A stretch of 24,780 nt of DNA, from assembly GCA_027296665.1 (NCBI GenBank), contig JAPUIV010000047.1:1-24780 (forward strand), given 5' to 3'. The notes under the pieces are model-generated. The model worked only from the letters and a program-made list of their open reading frames with translations, did no database searches and was not told the origin of the DNA. Position numbers and translations under genes: made by a program. Position 1 is the first letter of the stretch. Every line of letters starts with the position of its first letter. Origin of the DNA: Acidobacteriota bacterium (lineage in GTDB: Bacteria; Acidobacteriota; Polarisedimenticolia; JAPUIV01). Below, piece by piece: positions 22,418 to 24,780 of this stretch.

Positions 22418-24614
22418 GGTTCACAGGTTTCGGACCGATCGATTGATCCTTCTGGGCCTGGCCGTTCTCATTCTCCTGATCAGTTCCATCTACTTTCTGG
22501 TCGGCCGGCTCCAGGACTTTTCCTGGCCTTTCATCACCAATTCCGTCTTGATGTTATTCCTTGGCTTGATGAACGTTCTTTTGATTCTCATCCTTCTCTA
22601 TTTCCTGTTCAGGAACCTGATCAAGCTGTTGCTGGAGAGGAAAAGGAAGATCCTGGGATCGAAATTCAAGACCAAGATGGTCTTCGCCTTCCTGGTCCTT
22701 TGCCTGATCCCTTCCGGGATCATCTTCTGGGTGGCGATGAATATCATCCAGAGCAGCGTCGAGAGATGGTTCAACACGCCGGCGGACGAGATCACGGAAT
22801 TATCCCAGCAGGTCGTGGACGCCTACTACGAAGATACCAAACATCGATCCTCCGCAGCTGCCGAACGGATCGGCAAGGAGGTGCAGAGGCGGCGTCTCCT
22901 CCATCCCGACCGTGCTTCGAATCTTCAGACTCACCTGGAAAGGTGGCTTCAGGAGATGCAGCTGGATGTCATCAGCCTCTACCCCAAAGATTCCCCCCCG
23001 GTGACCGCCGTCTCCCCCGGGATCTCCACTCTTCCGGGATTCGAGGAAGTACCCGAGGGACTGCTGGCAAAAGCGTTGGCGGGGGATTCCTTTCAATGGG
23101 TCCAGCCGTTGGGGGGAGGGCAGCTGGTGCGGGCGGGAATTCCCGTGCGAACCTCTTACACCCTGGAGGTGGAAGGGGCGGTGTTGGCCGGATATTTTCT
23201 TCCCCGGGATCTTACCAAGGTGATGCTTCAGCTCCACCAGGGAGCCGAGGATTACCGCCAGGCCAAGGCCCAAAAGGAGCCGATCAAAAGAGTGTATCTG
23301 TCCGGGTTCGCACTGGTCACCCTGGTGGTGATCTTCTTGTTTACCTGGATAGCCCTCACACTTGCCCGCGGTGTCACCGATCCCATCCTGTCTCTTTCCC
23401 GGGCGACCAAGGAGATCGCCTCGGGCAATCTCGACTACCGGGTTGAGACTCGGACAAGCGATGAACTCGGAACCCTTGTCGAATCGTTCAACCGCATGAC
23501 GGCCGATTTGCAATCCAACAAGAAGACGATCGAAAGATCCAACAAGGATCTGCAGAAATCGATCCTACAACTGGAGGAGAGGCGGAGGTATATCGAGACC
23601 CTGTTGCGAAGCATTGCCACAGGAGTAATTTCCCTCAACGAGCAGGGCCGGGTGACCACCATCAATCCGGAGGCAATGAGGATCCTGGGGATTTCTTCCG
23701 GAATGAACGTTGTCGGACTCCATCACAGCGAACTGCTGGCGCGCGGGGAATTCAAGGAGATTGCCCCCTTCATTGATTCGTTGCGGGAAAAACCGGATGT
23801 GTCGGTTCGGCGCTCTTTCGAATTGACTTTCGGGGACAAACCGATGAATCTTTCGGTGAATGTTTCCAGCCTCCGCGACGGCATGAACCAGCGCCTTGGC
23901 CTCCTCCTGGTGCTGGAGGATCTCACCCAGCTGGTTCGGGCACAGAAGGTCGCAGCCTGGCAGGAGGTTGCCCAGCGTCTGGCCCACGAGATCAAGAATC
24001 CCCTCACCCCGATTCAGCTTTCCGCCCAGCGTATCCGGAAAAAATACATCGACCACGCGGAAGATCTGGGAGAAACGGTGGAGGAGGGGACTCAGGCGAT
24101 CATCCGGGAGGTGACATCCTTGAAACACCTTGTGGATGAATTTTCGCGTTTCTCCCGGCTTCCGGCGGCAAAAACCCGGCCGGCCGATCTCCAGAGGGTC
24201 ATCGAATCGGCCCTGTCATTTTACAATGGCAGGTTAAAGGGCGGGATTTCCATCGAGCCAAGGTTTCAGAAGAATCTTCCCAAGGCCCTTCTGGACGAGG
24301 AGCAGATCAAACGGGTGTTCGTCAACCTCATTGACAATGCCATCGAAGCCCTGGATTCGCAAGGACGGATTACCATTTCCACTTCGTTTCTGGATGAAAG
24401 CCAGATGGTGCGAGCCGAAATCGCCGATGATGGCCCAGGGATTCCCGCCCAGGATCGAAAAAAACTTTTTCTCCCTTATTTCTCCAAGAAAAAGGGAGGT
24501 ACGGGCCTTGGCCTTGCCATCGTTCACCGGATCGTGACCGATCACAACGGGACGATCCGGGTAGAGGAAAACGAGCCCAAGGGAACCCGTTTTATCATGG
24601 ATCTGCCGGCCTGA
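22410..24614 (+). CDS. ntrY: NtrY-type sensor histidine kinase (734 aa)
   Basis: Membrane histidine kinase. Hydrophobic segments lie at about 12-32, 46-70 and 89-111, then an extracytoplasmic region to about 295 and another helix near 300-326. A HAMP linker follows (to about 375), then a PAS domain (390-490), the HisKA box AHEIKNPLTPIQLSAQRI with phospho-acceptor His526, and an ATPase domain with N-box NLIDNAIEAL, DDGPGIP and GGTGLGLAIVHRIV. This is the NtrY arrangement. The start is TTG 22410, with GGAG seven bases upstream. The response regulator follows after 26 bp. The signal sensed is not known; NtrY proteins have been linked to nitrogen, redox and envelope responses. Confidence 0.93.
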   Translation: MSKVHRFRTDRLILLGLAVLILLISSIYFLVGRLQDFSWPFITNSVLMLFLGLMNVLLILILLYFLFRNLIKLLLERKRKILGSKFKTKMVFAFLVLCLIPSGIIFWVAMNIIQSSVERWFNTPADEITELSQQVVDAYYEDTKHRSSAAAERIGKEVQRRRLLHPDRASNLQTHLERWLQEMQLDVISLYPKDSPPVTAVSPGISTLPGFEEVPEGLLAKALAGDSFQWVQPLGGGQLVRAGIPVRTSYTLEVEGAVLAGYFLPRDLTKVMLQLHQGAEDYRQAKAQKEPIKRVYLSGFALVTLVVIFLFTWIALTLARGVTDPILSLSRATKEIASGNLDYRVETRTSDELGTLVESFNRMTADLQSNKKTIERSNKDLQKSILQLEERRRYIETLLRSIATGVISLNEQGRVTTINPEAMRILGISSGMNVVGLHHSELLARGEFKEIAPFIDSLREKPDVSVRRSFELTFGDKPMNLSVNVSSLRDGMNQRLGLLLVLEDLTQLVRAQKVAAWQEVAQRLAHEIKNPLTPIQLSAQRIRKKYIDHAEDLGETVEEGTQAIIREVTSLKHLVDEFSRFSRLPAAKTRPADLQRVIESALSFYNGRLKGGISIEPRFQKNLPKALLDEEQIKRVFVNLIDNAIEALDSQGRITISTSFLDESQMVRAEIADDGPGIPAQDRKKLFLPYFSKKKGGTGLGLAIVHRIVTDHNGTIRVEENEPKGTRFIMDLPA

Positions 24615-24640
24615 TCCGTTTCTGACAGGAAACCGCAGGA

Positions 24641-24780
24641 ATGAACAAGGAAAAAATCCTGGTAGTTGATGACGATGAGGGAGTCCGGAATTCCCTGCAG
24701 GGGATCCTGAGCGACGAGGGTTTCCGCGTCGAATTGGCCAACGATGGGCGAACTGCTCTCGAGGGGTTGCGCCGATGTTT
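24641..24780 (+). CDS. Response regulator, NtrX/NtrC-type probable (5' part only)
   Basis: Only the first 46 codons are in view. They form the start of a receiver domain: EKILVVDDDEGVRNSL with the acidic cluster, then EGFRVELANDGRTALEGL. The phosphorylated Asp is beyond the right edge. Following ntrY, the expected protein is an NtrX-type sigma-54 activator with AAA+ and Fis-type domains, but these are not visible, so the class is inference. AGGA lies ten bases before the ATG. Confidence 0.8.
   Translation, partial: MNKEKILVVDDDEGVRNSLQGILSDEGFRVELANDGRTALEGLRRC

Noticed and set aside
1..24780. CRISPR arrays, insertion sequences, phage genes, tRNA or rRNA genes
   Set aside because: None was seen by reading: no spaced direct-repeat array, no transposase or integrase motif, no cloverleaf-like sequence in the intergenic regions. 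A tool search could still find small RNAs.

Overview
The window reads as GC-rich chromosomal DNA from a Gram-negative, LPS-making bacterium: it carries lpxC, a BamD-like lipoprotein, an LptM-like lipoprotein and patatin. An acidobacterial-type VWA protein, an archaeal/eukaryotic-type prolyl-tRNA synthetase, a FecR/DUF6600 protein, and the orders def-fmt-rsmB-PASTA-rpe and DUF4390-ntrY-ntrX point to Acidobacteriota or a deltaproteobacterial-type lineage (Desulfobacterota, NC10 and similar). That placement is inference. I see no IS element, phage gene, CRISPR array or tRNA/rRNA gene; genes are tightly packed, with many 4-nt stop/start overlaps.

Left part (1-5650): two divergent atypical small kinases, one cut by the left edge, the other followed by a stand-alone LAB_N membrane protein. 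Next come proS and a VWA protein (minus strand), a patatin-like phospholipase (plus strand) and a small secreted protein (minus strand). Good sigma-70-like promoters lie between proS and patatin and upstream of the secreted protein.

Middle (5650-16560): an AT-rich regulatory region precedes a secreted FecR/DUF6600 protein with a very basic tail. Then def-fmt-rsmB (translation start formylation and rRNA methylation), PASTA-rpe-thioesterase-bamD, a radical SAM/SPASM enzyme and an ADP-forming acyl-CoA synthetase.

Right part (16560-24780): hslV-hslU (ATP-dependent protease), a lipoprotein with an LptM-like N-terminus and FN3 domains, dapF (peptidoglycan/lysine), lpxC (committed step of lipid A), then DUF4390-ntrY and the start of an ntrX-type response regulator.

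The most interesting signal is regulatory. Two intergenic regions, ahead of the FecR/DUF6600 gene and ahead of lpxC, each hold a good sigma-54 -24/-12 element (both contain TGGCATGA and have exact GG-N10-GC spacing). Each also has an IHF-like site about 60-70 bp upstream of the predicted transcription start and a repeat pair further upstream. This is the standard layout of enhancer-dependent promoters. With an NtrYX-type system encoded just after lpxC, it suggests enhancer-dependent control of lipid A synthesis and an envelope protein. This is a hypothesis from sequence inspection only.
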